A program made the position numbers and the translations under genes. A model generated the notes under the pieces. That model searched no databases. It was given only the letters and a program-made list of their open reading frames with translations, and was not told where the DNA came from. Positions 1 to 13,459 of a DNA stretch of 64,000 bases are shown piece after piece. How positions within the stretch are numbered: the first letter of the stretch is position 1; every line of letters begins with the position of its first letter. Source of the DNA: Anarhynchus alexandrinus (Eukaryota; Chordata; Aves; Charadriiformes; Charadriidae); contig VUYV01000046.1 of NCBI GenBank assembly GCA_008711295.1, positions 3,921,569 to 3,985,568 on the forward strand. Direction: 5' to 3'.

Positions 1-145
1 CCCCGCTGGGCGCCCCCAGCTTGGCTGAGGGGCTCAGCTGTGTCCTGCGGTGGGGCCGTTGGAGCCGGCTGGCACCGGCTGGCACCGCCTGTGTCCGCCA
101 CGGGGCAGCCCCGGCACCTCTGCACACAGGCCGCCCCGCAGCCCC
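1..145 (-). mobile_element. LTR fragment, GC-rich 5' part, cut by window edge
   Basis: These 145 bases are the reverse complement of 58,657-58,801 with a single visible mismatch (T at about 121 where the other copy implies C). That second copy lies in the 5' part of an LTR. Homology stops abruptly at 145, about 39 bp short of where the LTR start (58,618) would fall, so the copy is either 5'-truncated or has a different terminal sequence. The rest of the element lies upstream of the window. The family assignment is from memory of a GC-rich LTR widespread in neoavian birds; the retrovirus class was not determined. Confidence 0.75.
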
Positions 146-3100
146 CATGTTGACCCCTGGACACTGACACCTCACACCCTTCCCTGTGGCTGCTCCTGCG
201 TTGGAAGCCGTTGATGCCGACTGGTGCACACTCAGCTCAGCTGAGGGCAAGCGCTGCTCAGTGCTGCGGGTGGGTCAGTGGGTCTCTGGACATGAACCAG
301 CGCCTGCAACCACAAGGAGAGAAAAGGAGGGGGAAGCAGTGAGTCTCGCACCTGGGGTAATCATCTTCCCATGAGAAACCACCATGAAATCACTGCTGGG
401 GATTTCAGGGGCAAGAGCACAAGAGTAACAGCAGGGAAACAACAGTGTGAGAACAAGGGGATAAAATGGGGAATGCTGCTCTGGCAGCCAGGCGAAGGGT
501 GCAGAGCTGCGAGGGGAAATTGGGCTGCAGAGCCTGAAGACCTTCGGTGATGCAAAAGGCCAAGATACCTCACCGCTGTGGAGTTTGGCAATGGCACAGA
601 GTCAAGGCGGTTCCCCCCACCTTGTCCAGCAGCTTGGTCCTGCATTATACAAGCCTGAAGTACACGGGGCCAGGCTGCAAACCCTACCAGGAGGCACTGC
701 ATTCGTTCCTCCAGCCAGTCACCTTCAGTGCCAGATCTGAGACACCAGTCAACAAATAGCATCTTGGACACCCAAAGTAAGATCAGCTTCTCCTTTCAAA
801 GCCTTGAAATGAAACTCTCCTTCAGTGACTCCTCATCATCGAGAAATCTGCAGAATAACACTCACCCCATCCTTAGCACCTGAAGCCTGCACGTCCCTCC
901 ATTTAGAGGATGCACAATGCTTTTGTTAATTAGAGCCTTAGTTTAATATGAGCTGTCAAAGTTCACTTAACTTCAATTAATTGTTTCTCCCGAGCTTAAT
1001 TTCTTTAGTTAAGTATTGATTAATCATTGCTTAATTATGCTGGAGTCTCACTGGGTGATATTTCAGCCGTACACTGCAGCAATGCATTGCTTTCTAAAAA
1101 TACTCTGGGAATCATCAGATATCTTATGCATTGCTATTATTGGGATGACTTTTAATATTTATCTTTTCATCCCTTATGTTCCAAAATGTATATTTAACAT
1201 GTTGTGTTTAATTCCATTGGTTTACAACTCATTTTTCTCTACGAGGGTAGGTTTTAGACCAGAGTTTTGCATTGCAAAGTGTGTGGAGAAAGGGCTCAGC
1301 GTCTGGCATCCAGCATCCTGTGCCAGGAGGAGGGGGTTATGAAACAAGTGAATGGTCTTACTGTGGCAGAATGCTAACACATTTAAACAACCCAAATATT
1401 GATAATATGTTTTTTTTTCCTTGAACCTTTTAGGTGGCATACAACAATGTTGACTCAAATACTATCTGTATTTCCTCAAAACTACAATGTTAGACCTCCT
1501 CTTATGAATATGGCCTTCAGACCAAGGCACCTCCAGTCTGAAATCTCAGTCGGTTCTGAAATATCAGGAAAAGAAAACTATGAAGTCCTCTCTGTTGTTG
1601 TCTTGACAGCACTGTAACATCAGATTGAATTGCAATTGTCTTAATTCTCACAGATAAGTAAAATAACTATTCATTTTTACCAAGGTCTCTCTTGAATTTA
1701 GATATTTACCCAAATAAGATGTTAAGTTTTACCTGTAGTGAGAAATTAAACAATTACTTTTTCCCCAGCAATAATTTCCCTGCAGTCCTTTTCAACATCT
1801 AATTTTACCAACTCACAGAAGCATGTTTCATTATTTTTTGAAATGAGAGTCATTCCCCAGAGAACACTTCTTGGCTTGCCATGGTTTTATCACAGTCAAG
1901 GGTTAACTTTCTCCCTTTGGTACATCTTCACTTTTTCAGAGATCTCTAAACCTACTACTACTAAAATTTCATTTTGAACATATAGGAGTACTAAGCATTA
2001 TTTACTACTGTCATCCCAGATGCTCGAATGAGCACTGGTAGGAATATGCTATAAAAAGAGTCATCAAAATGACATCCTTTTCTACTACATTTCACCTACT
2101 TGGGTGTGTAAACATCTGGTACCTTGGGAATGCACATCTTTGCTATGTGAAAGACAAGATAAACTGGTAAAAACACTGATTATTATATAGATCATGAAAA
2201 ACACTGCTGTGTTCTGATGCTGAATGACACAGTACAATAAGTTTTCCAGAAAATGATGGATGAATTAGTCCAGGTAAAAAAAGTACTGACAAAACCTTTA
2301 CTCAGAACTTCAATAACTGCTAGTAAAAAATGTTCCAGAGTTCAATTAACCTGGTCTTTGTTATTAACTTCCTATCACGACTCTGCATCTCTGGATTCTG
2401 ACCAACAACAGAAACCAGAAGTCCCACTTCCATAACATAGCTTGCTTGTATTAAATTCATAGCAGTACATAATCAAGAAGCTGAAAAGCCAATCTGTTGT
2501 CTTGACTCTCATTACAACTGTATCTGAGTCCAGGTCGCTAACATTCTAGGTGCTGAATAAACACGGTCCTGCCGCAACATGATTACTCCAGAAGAAGAAA
2601 CAAAGAATTGGAAAAAGGAAATTTTACCCTCCCTGTTTTCTGTAAAGGAAACTGAAGCACTGAGACACAATATGCAAAATTTCCCGGTGTGATTTGGGGA
2701 CATATTCATTAAAATAATCAGTCATTGATCTTAATTACCATTCCCAGGATCCTGCAACATGGAACCCCAGCTCTGTTTCTGGAAGTCTGTGACAGCAACC
2801 GGATGCACATTCCCAACTTTCTTGTACTAATGCTTAAATACAAAAACCTTCCAATTTCATCAGCTTTCTTGGCTTCAGACACATCCTCATTGCTCACTAT
2901 TATTTAATTATATTGTATCCAGGCTTAGCAGACACAGTCATCAACCACAGCTGTTCAGAGGCTTTACTAGCACAAAACAAACTTCTAAATCTCAGACCAG
3001 TGAGGAGAATAGACAGTTAAGTGGGAAGTATGAGTTTGTCAGGGCAATCAACCTGGTCAGAAGGGCTCAGAGCTCCTCCAGTCCCCTCCTGTAGATGAAA

Positions 3101-4254
3101 GCCAGTCTGATTAAGGTTAGGAGAGGTGGCTAAATGTTATATGTCTCTGAGTATTTAAAACATTCCTGTTCACTCTACCAAAGAAGTACACACAAGGTCT
3201 GTGGTAGCTCTTCTGTCTGTCATATTCACATTGCAAAACAGAGCACAGTACCATGCAAATCTGTACCCAATTTTCTGCTGGAGTTTGGAAGTTTTATCTC
3301 CCACTGCATTAATAATGTGATGTGTCCAGATTAAAATAATAATAAAAAAAGAAAAATGAAACATAAAAATTAAGAGATTCATGGCTTATTTCTTTCAGCG
3401 TGTCTTCAAGTGAACAAAATTGCGTTGTTCCCCCAACTGGTCTGTCTTATCTCCTCTCTGCTCAGGTCTCTGAACCACTTTCTTCACCCTTCCAGCTCAC
3501 CTGAGAAAAGGGCAGAAGGGTAAAAAATCCCTACAATTGCCTGTGAACACATACAGCGAGAGCGGCACGTGGGAAGTCTGCAGCTCTGCTATGGATTTCT
3601 GGTCTCTCGGGACCTGGGGCCTGCAAGGTTGGCTGGATTCGGGATACAACATCTTGTAGAGGAAGCACTGTGATTTGGTGTAGAAAATCGTTCAGGCATG
3701 AGAGCAGAGAAAGAAGTTGTAAAAGTCAAAGAAGGATCCTTGAGGGACATCATCAGTGCCAGTATATACGAGTTCAATGTGTAGTCTCTTTTCTCGGCAC
3801 ATTTGCTTTGGACAAAACCATAATAGCGGCTTTGCAGCTTAGAGAGGTAAATGTGCCTATTAGAATATTTATCCTAAGATGGTTTTGTTATTAATAAAGA
3901 ATCAAATAAAAGCTGCAGGTCACCATAACTTTGTCATACTTTCCACCCTAAGAATTTTTTTCCATTTTGAATGCCACTGTGGAAGTGACTGCAGTGCAAT
4001 TTCCTTCCGTGCTTTTCAACAAAATAATTGCTTCGTATGGATTTTGGAGATTGTTGATAACTAAATTAGTGGCTCTTTTGTAATTGTTTCCCTTTTTCTT
4101 TCTCCATTTTTTACTTTAGAGGGGCTACAGTTTTGTTTTGAATCCCTCTCTCCTGGCAACAGCACCATTTTCATGTGGGCTGGAGCAGAGTGCTGGTTTA
4201 TGGGCGTTCTAATAAAGCTTGGTTGAGCAGACTAAAAGGGAAAGAAATGCAGAT
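146..4254. other. Non-coding stretch, no gene recognised
   Basis: No exon or RNA gene could be supported. 146-780 is moderately GC-rich and holds short overlapping open frames with no protein-like composition. From about 900 to 1,040 the DNA is dense in TAATTA/TTAATT-type motifs, the core of many homeodomain sites, but this may only reflect base composition. 1,700-4,250 is AT-rich unique sequence. A pyrimidine run ending in TTTTAG at about 1,432 precedes an open frame to 1,617, but that translation resembles nothing I know. Confidence 0.5.
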
Positions 4255-4390
4255 AAATTCTGAGGGATTGGACTCTGCCTACCTCAAATATATTATGTAA
4301 CTCTTCATCCTTTGAGTAGTCTTATTGATTTCGGTGGAAGAAGAAGTTATTGCAGGAGGTGAATAAGACGTCAGAATTTTACCCTAAATA
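4255..4390. repeat. Old amniote interspersed repeat, degraded
   Basis: The block holds TAACTCTTCATCC, then GAGTAGTCTTATTGATTTC, and ends in CAGAATTTTACCC. This order matches a repeat I remember as very common in turtles, crocodilians and birds, whose core reads like GAGTAGTCCCATTGACTTC and which ends near AGAATTTGGCCC. Substitutions are many, as expected for an ancient copy. The family name and exact ends cannot be set by eye. Confidence 0.4.
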
Positions 4391-5487
4391 TTTCACTTAG
4401 CAAAGAAAGCAATGCTGCAAAAGATAACAAACCCCGAGCTGCGGCAGGATGCGAAATTTACAGTGGCAATAAGAACTGGGCAGCCTTTTGCTTCTTTGTG
4501 AGGGTGCCATCTTATTGAAAGCATTTAATAAACAGCAGTAGCTGTGTCTGAATTAAATGAAAGACCCTGTTGTACAAACTGAGAGCCTTCTAATCCTTAC
4601 AGCACCACAAATAATTCAAAGAAGTCTTGAAGTACCATGATAATGGCACGAGAAGATGGGTATCTATGTGTTATTGTTTTTGTGTACCTCAAAGAATGCT
4701 CTGCAGGAAAAATAATGTTGCATAAAAAAACCAAACACATTTCTTTCAAAAAAGCAGACAATTAAAATTATACAGAAGTTGAGAAAAATATGAGTAAAAA
4801 ATATTTTGCTGTATATTTGCCTTTGAAAGTCTACATTGCCCTTAAAACAATTTTATGGTGGATATTGTGGGCTCTGGATTAATATAAGTGACTGATTGAA
4901 AATCTTTATAAGGATGTTAAGATTAAGAACGCAGCTCTTAAGTTCTACAAACGCAAAACTGATTTCAAAGAAATAAAGTAATGAGAATGGATATCCATGA
5001 AGCAAAAATAATATATTCATAAAGCCCTTTTTCAACAGTCAAGACATAAAGTGACAACCACTGAACATGTCATCTGGTTTTAAAATTGTATTGAAATTGT
5101 TTAAATTAAAGATTATTTGAAAAATTGAAAAAGGGAAGAAAGAAATACGAGCCAGCTGTACCTGTAGTGTGATTACACTGTCTTCAGTATAGATAAGGCA
5201 CTGGCTGATTGACTTCTATGATGTAATTTTGGATGTGCATGAAGTAAAGAGAACGTGGCACTGAATGAACAACTGGAAAGTGTACAGGGCAAAATTTACT
5301 TGATTCAGTGCCAGCAAAGCTTGGGGGAAAAAAAAAAGGAAGAAGAGCACGTTTTTCTGTATGACCTTATAAAAGAAATACTCAAAAATGGACATGCTCC
5401 AAACCAGTGGAAGCACAAAGCACTGGACAGAAGAACTGTCCCCCCGATGCTCTCATCTATCCCAGAATAATTCTCTACCTTTCCTAG
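4391..5487. other. Unique AT-rich stretch, nothing recognised
   Basis: No gene, RNA or repeat was recognised. The sequence is AT-rich with frequent stop codons in all frames. Its 3' end supplies the polypyrimidine tract and AG that precede the exon candidate at 5,488. Confidence 0.5.
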
Positions 5488-5622
5488 GTGTAGAAATTCC
5501 AGTTCCCGCTGAGGCAGGGCCTCCTGGTGCCTTGCTCATTCCCAGCAGCACTAAGGGTGGAGGTGTGGGGGGAATGCCTGACCCTCACTTCTCCAACAAC
5601 CAAACCACTGGACACCGAACAG
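5488..5622 (+). other. Candidate coding exon (unproven)
   Basis: A polypyrimidine run and acceptor (CTACCTTTCCTAG, ending 5,487) precede 135 bases followed by a good donor (AACAG|GTAAAA, GT at 5,623). Only one frame is open across the segment. It starts with a split codon (two bases, then GTA GAA), gives about 44 residues beginning VEIPVPAEAGPPGALL, is rich in Pro, Gly and Asn, and ends in one base of a split codon. The length is a multiple of three, so skipping would keep frame. I do not recognise the protein, and no partner exons were found in the window. In 64 kb such a pairing of sites can arise by chance, so this is a lead, not a gene call. Confidence 0.2.
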
Positions 5623-8600
5623 GTAAAATCCCAAATATTTTGAGCCTGCCTTCTGCACGGGCACAGAGCTGTGTGCCTTTGTCCCTTATTCACATGGAGT
5701 CATACCTCCATATACATACCAGGGCAGAAATATCAGCAACAATGTACAACGTGCTTTACTCAGTATAGAGAGACACTGAAGTATAGCATCCACTTATTTT
5801 CTGTCATACCTTTAAATCAAGGCTAAACGACTTGAAAAGCAAATAGATTTTAAGCCCTTGTAAACTCATAGAGCAAGCTGAATGGATAAACTAAGATGAT
5901 TCACCATCGTATATTACCCTGGTGTGTTACAGTTGGCTATATAATAAGTTCATGGCCATCTTGAAATGAGTGGAAAGGTGAATGCTTCCATTGTGATTAC
6001 TTGGCTAAAAAAATACATGCCGGTAATCCCTCTTCTGCCCTTCTTCACCATTTAATTGCAATATTTTAAGGTTAACAATGGGGAAAATGCTATGCACTTT
6101 TCAGGGAAAACTGACCAGGATTTTTTCAGAGATAAATTACTTAGAAACGGGGGAAATAATACTCGTGTTGAAAATGACTCGTCGTTGTAGATGTCCCAGC
6201 TTAAAGGATGGCTAGGCACACTTGCACATAAAGCTGCAGCTCCTGCAATCCTGTGACTGGAGGGGAATCTCAGCTTCTCGCTGTCAAGTTGCAGAGAAAG
6301 ATTCAGTAGGAAATTTCAGTCCACTTGCTTGGCTGGGAAGAAAATTTTCAAGAAAATAACCTGAGTGTATCTGCTAATGTGCCTGAATGCACAGCCGAAC
6401 TGAGACAGCAGCTCTGATTTGTGTCACCTGACATAGTCATTTCTACAAGGTCCTAATTCTGTATGCGGCTGTCCTTAAGGGTCTTCAAAGAACTAGTCCC
6501 CATCGTTCCTAGCGAATGACTGTTTAACAAATGGGGAGGAAGAGGAGGAGCAAGGATGCAGAAACTGATTCTGTTGATGCTGAGAATTGCTCAGCTGCCA
6601 CTTCTCTCTTCTCTATTGTAAAAAGTGTCTCCCCCAGCCCATCTTTGCGGTGAGTAGGAAGAGCAGGACCATTTCACTGGCAAAGCATAGCCATCACCCA
6701 AAAATAAGGTCACAGCTACCAAGTTGGGATCTAAACCACTGTTTAGGAGTGGGGTGAACTACTTATGAAGCTACACTCGAGTCACATTTTGCTGCCCAAC
6801 TTTGTTATTTGGCTCCTGGAGCACCCTTTGTACTGGTGATCCAGCTGATATTTCTGGGTGGGAAATCACAGATGTAGCCTGAGCATTACAATATATCCAG
6901 AGGAGAAATCTGCTGTGTGGCTGGACACCATCACTCACCTGTCTTGCCATTTGACTGATTTGAGGCAGACAAGATAGTCTGGGCTACCTCTCCAACTTCA
7001 TCTATTGTACGGATTCATGGGCAGTCCAGTCTTGAGTTTGGTTATGGAAATAGGGTGCTGATAAGGTCTGTCCATAATCTGGTGGTCTGAATAGAGTTGC
7101 ACACTGCAAGATCACAGAACTTTTCAGAGAGTATCTGAGAGCACCTGCATGCACAGCAGAAGTAGTAGCTTTGCTCATGAGACTGAACTTTGCAGCTGGG
7201 GAGCATAGTGCCTGTGGAAGAGCAGCCTGGCAGTGGTCTAGATGCTCTGGGTGTGACTAAAGAGCTGAACGAGCTTCTCAAGTAGTCCCAAGGAATGTTT
7301 TCCATCGTTAAAGGATCTGGAAGAATGAACACAGATTCATTATAAAAGTTACTCTTTCATTCCTGGTCTCTCTGGAAAAGAAAAAAAAGAAAGATCAAGA
7401 CACTTTGGAAGACAATCTGTTTCCATGTTATTTCTATGCCTGGTTCACAGGTTCAGGAGGATCAGATAAACTTCCTGGCTTTCGCGTTCTCCTCTGGTAC
7501 CGAATTACAACATGTTGGTCCTTTTCTTTTTGCCTGTCATGTTTTGAGCAGCTTCTGATGAGATAGATTAAAATCATTTTACTTATTTATAACAGTTGCA
7601 GTAAATTTCAGGGTAAAGCAGGAGGCTATTGGACAGGAGTACGCTGTTTCTTTCCCTCTTTGAGTTAGGGCTGTGGAACACGGGGAGCTGATATTAGGTT
7701 TTGGCAATTTAAATCTGTTTAGCAAGGTTCTTAAAAATCTCTGCATGTATATCACAGAGAACCTTTCACATATTGCTTTAAATAATTCAGAACTGCTCCA
7801 ATATTGTATTAAATAATTCAAGAATAGGACAGGCTTTGTGATTAATGATGTGTACCTGGAATTTCTGCAAATACAGCAAGGAGTCAAAGTATGCTCTAGA
7901 TACAAGTGTCCTGGCACCAGATCCCATTTACTCTTTGCCAAGGCAATAGTATGTATTAGAAAATTGGAAAAGTGCCTGCTACTCAATGGAAAACTGACTT
8001 AGGCCAATGGTTAATGTGGCGGCTGCTGAAAGAGTCTGTTCTTTCTGACAGACGACACTAATTTGGCCGAGAACCTCTATTGTCTTCTGACTCCTATTTT
8101 TAATCTTCACGAACAACGTTTGTGCCTGATGTGAAAATTAAATGGAGGTATAAATATTTCTGCAGGAGCTGGGGGTTTGTCCTGGTATTTTACCAGTCCT
8201 GATCTGAGAGCGCAGAAATGGTGTGCTTTGTAAAGCAAAGCACATAAGCTTATTTTGCATGTTAACTTAATCCTAAAGGGCTCTGAGGTTGCTGTTCTTC
8301 CCAGCTGTGCTTGGGTCTGCAGTCATGAAAAGTACCTGGAGAGTCTGTTGTCCTTCTCCATTTGTTTTTGTGGAGAGATGGGAGTAGAGCAGCATTATTA
8401 AGGTAAAAACCTAAATACTACAATTTCTAAGTTTTCACCCTGTTGACACAGAAATCACTTTCCCTCCTTAGTAAAGTTGAGATGAAACCTGTTTTAGAAA
8501 GTACTATCAACATTTTTGCTGAGGAAATGAATAGATTTCTGTAAGCTCAAAGTATTTTTTTTGGTTAAGGGATTTCTCTAAGACACAAGGTAAATCAATG

Positions 8601-11600
8601 CTACATTGAAGTAGGAGTAAAGAAAACAAACCCTCCTAAATATCCCTTTTTTTTTTTTAAATAAAGAATATGCTAGTGAGCAGAATAGGATACCTAGCAA
8701 GGAGATTACAGATATCAGCACTATTGGAAATGGTCTGTAGATATCTTTATAGGAGTCTGAAATTGCACTCCCAGAGCAGCTGCCTCAGTGAGCAGCCACT
8801 TTACAAACATCAAAAGGACCAGCTAATTTTATTGGATTTTGGATGTTTTCAATAGAAAGACTCCACAGGGGATACACTGAAAAGTGTCCAGGTTTAATAT
8901 TTAAACACATTCAAGATTCCTGGAGGAAGAGACAGGGGAAAAAAAGAGGGCTGCTGCTGTGGCAACTGTATTTGGTATGCCATGGTCAGTATACTCCAGT
9001 ATACACCTCTCTGCCCCAGCAGCAGCTGGTGGCCTCAGGGACATATGGATAAGGTGCGGGACCAGCTTGGATGAAACACATTTTTAGAGATGCTGAGCTG
9101 CACAGGTGATCTTGACTTTAGATGTACAGGCTGGGGGAGGCGAGGGGGGGATGATATTGTTGGGGTTTTTTAAAGGAAGCTGCATCTTAGAAGGAAACTC
9201 AGGTGTTTAAAGGCAGGGACAAAAGTCAAGGCATCTCAAATGACTGGTATCTAGAAAAAGCTCTGTACACACATTTGCATTTAAATAGCAGCAGCAACTG
9301 AAAATCGCCTGCACAAGTCTTTATTTCAATGGTTTTGAGATCCATGCTACAATAAACTTCAGCATCTTTTTGCTTAGGCTGGCTGCAAAACGCTGCTCAC
9401 TGTTTCTTATTAAAATCAAAGCTCTGAAAGATGACCAATTAGAGTGTCTCTGGGAAAGTCTCAGGGGTGAAGCGTCTTCCTTAAATAAAAGGGGAAGATG
9501 CTAATTGTCCATCCCTGCAGATTAACTGGAAGGAACCATAGGATTCCTTTTTTGTTTCAGAACACCACAGGCAGGAAGGGAAGAGGGAGGATACTGTATG
9601 TCAGCCACTTCTGGGTTTCGATGGAGAGTTTGCCTTCTGTAAAGAATGAATAAATCAGCCACCCACACCCCATAACCATTTAAATTACAGTCTTCCTGTT
9701 ATTATAAAGTGATCTCTCAAAGGAATAAATAAAGTCGACAAAAATAATCTTCATCAGGGTTGACGCTGATTACTCCAGACTGAACTCCCTCACTCATGGG
9801 GCTCGTCCACCTTTAAATGTCATCATGAGATGACACCTGTCTATCCCGCTGTCAGCCTGAACAGACAATAAGCCTCTGTTCCCGGTGGCTTCTTTTCCTA
9901 GCAAGACCTATTCTAAGTCATAAAGCACAGGATGACAAGTCTTAAACCACCAAATACTGAGTGGTTTCTTGTTATTCACTCTATCTCGTAGTAGGAGCAG
10001 GGGAAACCACTGAAGAAGGGAAGTGAGGGGGAACTCCATGGGATTCATGGCAGATGAATTTAAAACAAATAAAACACTGGATGTTGGTTCTGTAAAATTA
10101 GTTTCTGCAAAAGACCATGTAGAACAATGAAGTGACAGAAAACATTGTCACCGGCAGTGTTTTAGATTAATCAGCAATGGGAATTCACTAGCCCGCTACT
10201 TCTGCTGTGTATCAGGGACAACTGGCCATGTGGCTCTGTGCTTCACAAGACTGGTCTGCTGGCACATATTTGTGTTTAGTTGTTGTTGATTGTCAATCTT
10301 TCAGAATAACAGGCTCAGAAGATCATAGGTACTGCCATATCGAGTGAAATCAAAGGCCTAACTAGCCCTGAAGCCCCTGTCATAAGCTAAAGAAAGTCCA
10401 AGAAAAGGAATCAGCCTGTTGAGAAACCAAATCGTGGCTGGCCTCTGTGACATGTCTCATCTGAAACAGAGATGAGAATGATATTCAGATTTTCTGAACT
10501 AGCCAAAAACCTTCTTCCTTAGTCAGAAAATACTTTATTATTTCCTGATGACTTCCAGTTGTTTTATTAAATTGCCATCACCGGGAAAAAATATTTCAAA
10601 ATGTAATTGTTCACTGAAACAGATTTTTTTTTCTATTTTTGCTGCGGTTCATATTTCATTGCATCACAATAAATTGATATAGTTCCCTCATGCCACTTTC
10701 TATTAGAGGGTGCCTTGGATATTAACAGTTCATCTGCCACAGAGCAGCTTAACTGGCCTCCCCTGCCCAACAGCACAAAAGTGAATGGTTATGGATACTC
10801 TGTGATACAAACTGACATACCCTCAGGGCAGCATATACATTTATAATTTAATTCCCTGTGAGTTATTTCTTAGTATTAGAACGGTTTTCTGTGCTGGTAA
10901 GAAATCCTATTTCTGCTCCCAGATGGATAGCTCAGATAAAGCGCCTGCCTGACTGTATACCTTTTGTCCTATGCGCAGCGGTTTGGGTCGGACAACCTCC
11001 TGCCGCTGCACAGGCTCCCTACCTTGGCTGGGATGCTGAGAGGTAAGGAAACACACTTCAGGGGTCCCACCTTACAGATGCTGCCAGACACACTCCTGGA
11101 AGACAGTGCAGTCACGATACAGTAAAAACCCATATATACATATATATGCCTATACATGTATACATAGAATATTATGTTCATTAGCTTATAGGAGACTTAG
11201 ACATATATGGTGAGGCTTTTTGCCATTATCCAGTCCCTTTTCGTGTCTGCCATTTCACTTCTTTGAAGCACTGAAGATGCTCTGCAATTCAGACAGGCCT
11301 ATTTGGATGCTGTATGAGTATAAATGAAAGAAAGAACTAGTTCCTCTGAGCTACCTCCAGATGTAAATTAAGCTGCACTTACTGAAGAACACGTTCAACA
11401 GCAGCAGGAGTACCGTGTTCATATTTTGCATGTATTAAAAAAGAGCCTTCCCCATTTTGTTCTAATATCTTGCTAGTCAAGAACTTCAGGCAAGAACTAC
11501 AAAGGATTAAAATGGTTTTACATCTCTCCCAGCTCCTCAAGCGGCTGTGCTATGCTGTAGCTGCACACATTGCTCAGACAAGATATAGCAGCCGGTAACT

Positions 11601-13459
11601 CTGCAATTATTGGACAACAGTATACCACGGCATCCAGCAATACCCTCGTTAGTTTGTTTTTTAGAGGACAGGCTAAGTCCTCTATAGAAAAAAAAAATAT
11701 TTTAATAAACAAATAAATAGGATTATCTGAGCTTCCTGGGTCAGCATCATGCCTTTCTCAGAAAGGCACTAGGCATACCTTTGACACCTAATTAACACTA
11801 TAAAAGAAACTAAACATATTGGTATAGTACTAAGATTTTCTTCACGCTAGTTGCATTGTCATGACTAAATAAAAAGGACTGATGTCTGGCTTTAAAAAAG
11901 GAGGAGGGAGAGGAGGTATGGTGAGAGAAAGGAATTACCCATTGATTTATTCTTTTACTTAACAGCAAAGGGGAATGAGCAATTTAAGGTCAGCTGCATA
12001 TTGCTCAGCTGGCCTCAGATCCTGCAAAATTACCAGCGTTGTGTGTTGCAATAAATTGCATACTTTTGTCATCCCTGTTTGTTTGAAATATGTGTGAAAT
12101 GAAGAGGGAAATAGCTAAGGCCAGCACTAAGGACTGCACTGATCTGCCTGGAAGGTGAACGGGAGACAAAACAGTCTGTTTTGTCTTGCTGAGTGATATG
12201 AGTGCCCCTCTAAGGCAGAAGCAGTCCCACTGCTGTCGTAACTGCTTCCTCGCCGCGGTCCAGCAGCCCCGGTACCAGGTGGGTCAGGAGGGATGTTGGC
12301 AATCCCAGCAGAGCTACTCCTCCCAGTTCTCGCCCTCTGTAACCCACTGTCTCACCCCAAAGGGCTCACTTTTGAATCTGTGCAGAGTTCGCCTGTTGTC
12401 ATTGAACAGATTTGTCCTGCAGGCTGCTCAGTCATCATGCTTGCAGGCACATTTATGGTAACGCCCCTAAAGAATTCACCCTATGCAAAAGGTATAAATT
12501 AAGCACTGAGGTGTGGCTCAGCGAAGGCAGTGCATCACACAGTGAGTGGGTTACTGACAGTCCAAGTAACTTTCCAGACTAATGACTCTCTCATCAGTCC
12601 AGGAAAACAGATCCTGTTGCTCCAGAAGGTCAAACTGGCCTTTATTTTCCTCCCAGCGATGCAAGTGCTGATTATAGTGCAGTATCCAAGACAGGTAATT
12701 CATGTCAAAAGGTGGAGAAAGTGGCTTTGCTTATTGATGTGTTGTCATCGCAACGTTCAGCCTTTCTGTTCCGAGCTATTCATGTGAGTTACAGCAAACA
12801 ATGCTCGCTCCTGGCATTAACTTGCTCCCCAGGCAGCTATTACTCAAAATGCACAATGGCCTACGGGACACCAAAAGATTTGCCATTGGTCTATTGACCA
12901 GGGGCAGCCTTGTATTGCACCGTGTAATGAAGTAGCATCAAAAGACATTTTTCCAGAGAAATTTACCAGGTTGGCAGCCCACAAGGATAAAATCCTCCAC
13001 TTACTCACCAGTTAGGCTGCTTTTGACATCATCCAGCGCTGCACTGACCCCAGGAACAAGGGAGCAAACTGGGGTATCACCAACACTGAAGGCACTGGGG
13101 CAGAAGCATTCAGTGGAGCATCTCATCACAGGCAAGAAGGACTATTTCACCATACCTCCATTTTGTTAGAGGTTTGTCACTAAGAATAATGTAACAGGTT
13201 GCTAAGACTTCTCTTCAAAGCACAAGGTAAGCAGCATCCTGGTCGCCTCTACAACAGCTGAAGGAAAAACTTGCTAGAGATTTGGTGAGCATCACTACGA
13301 ATCCTGCAGTTCTGAAATGTTTCCTCAAATCCCAGCCCAGGAAAGGCAGATAAAGTCCCTGTCCATCTTGATAAAAGTGATCCACTTGAGGTGTTTAATT
13401 AGATCCTCAGTGAAATCTCCATACCCTCTCAGAGTGACCTGATCATGGTAGTCATCTCA
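5623..13459. other. Long non-coding stretch, low repeat content
   Basis: No gene or interspersed repeat was recognised. Small items are a perfect 9-bp-arm hairpin at 8,222-8,244 (TGTGCTTTG / CAAAGCACA, 5-base loop), a poly-T run at 8,647-8,658, a G-rich patch near 9,130-9,150 and a short AT dinucleotide-rich tract at about 11,130-11,163. The open frames at 7,579-7,986 (minus) and 12,186-12,787 (plus) lack splice context and family resemblance, so they were not called. Confidence 0.5.

Noticed and set aside
900..1040. Cluster of homeodomain-like TAATTA/TTAATT motifs as an enhancer
   Set aside because: Such motifs are frequent in AT-rich DNA; without conservation data there is no support.
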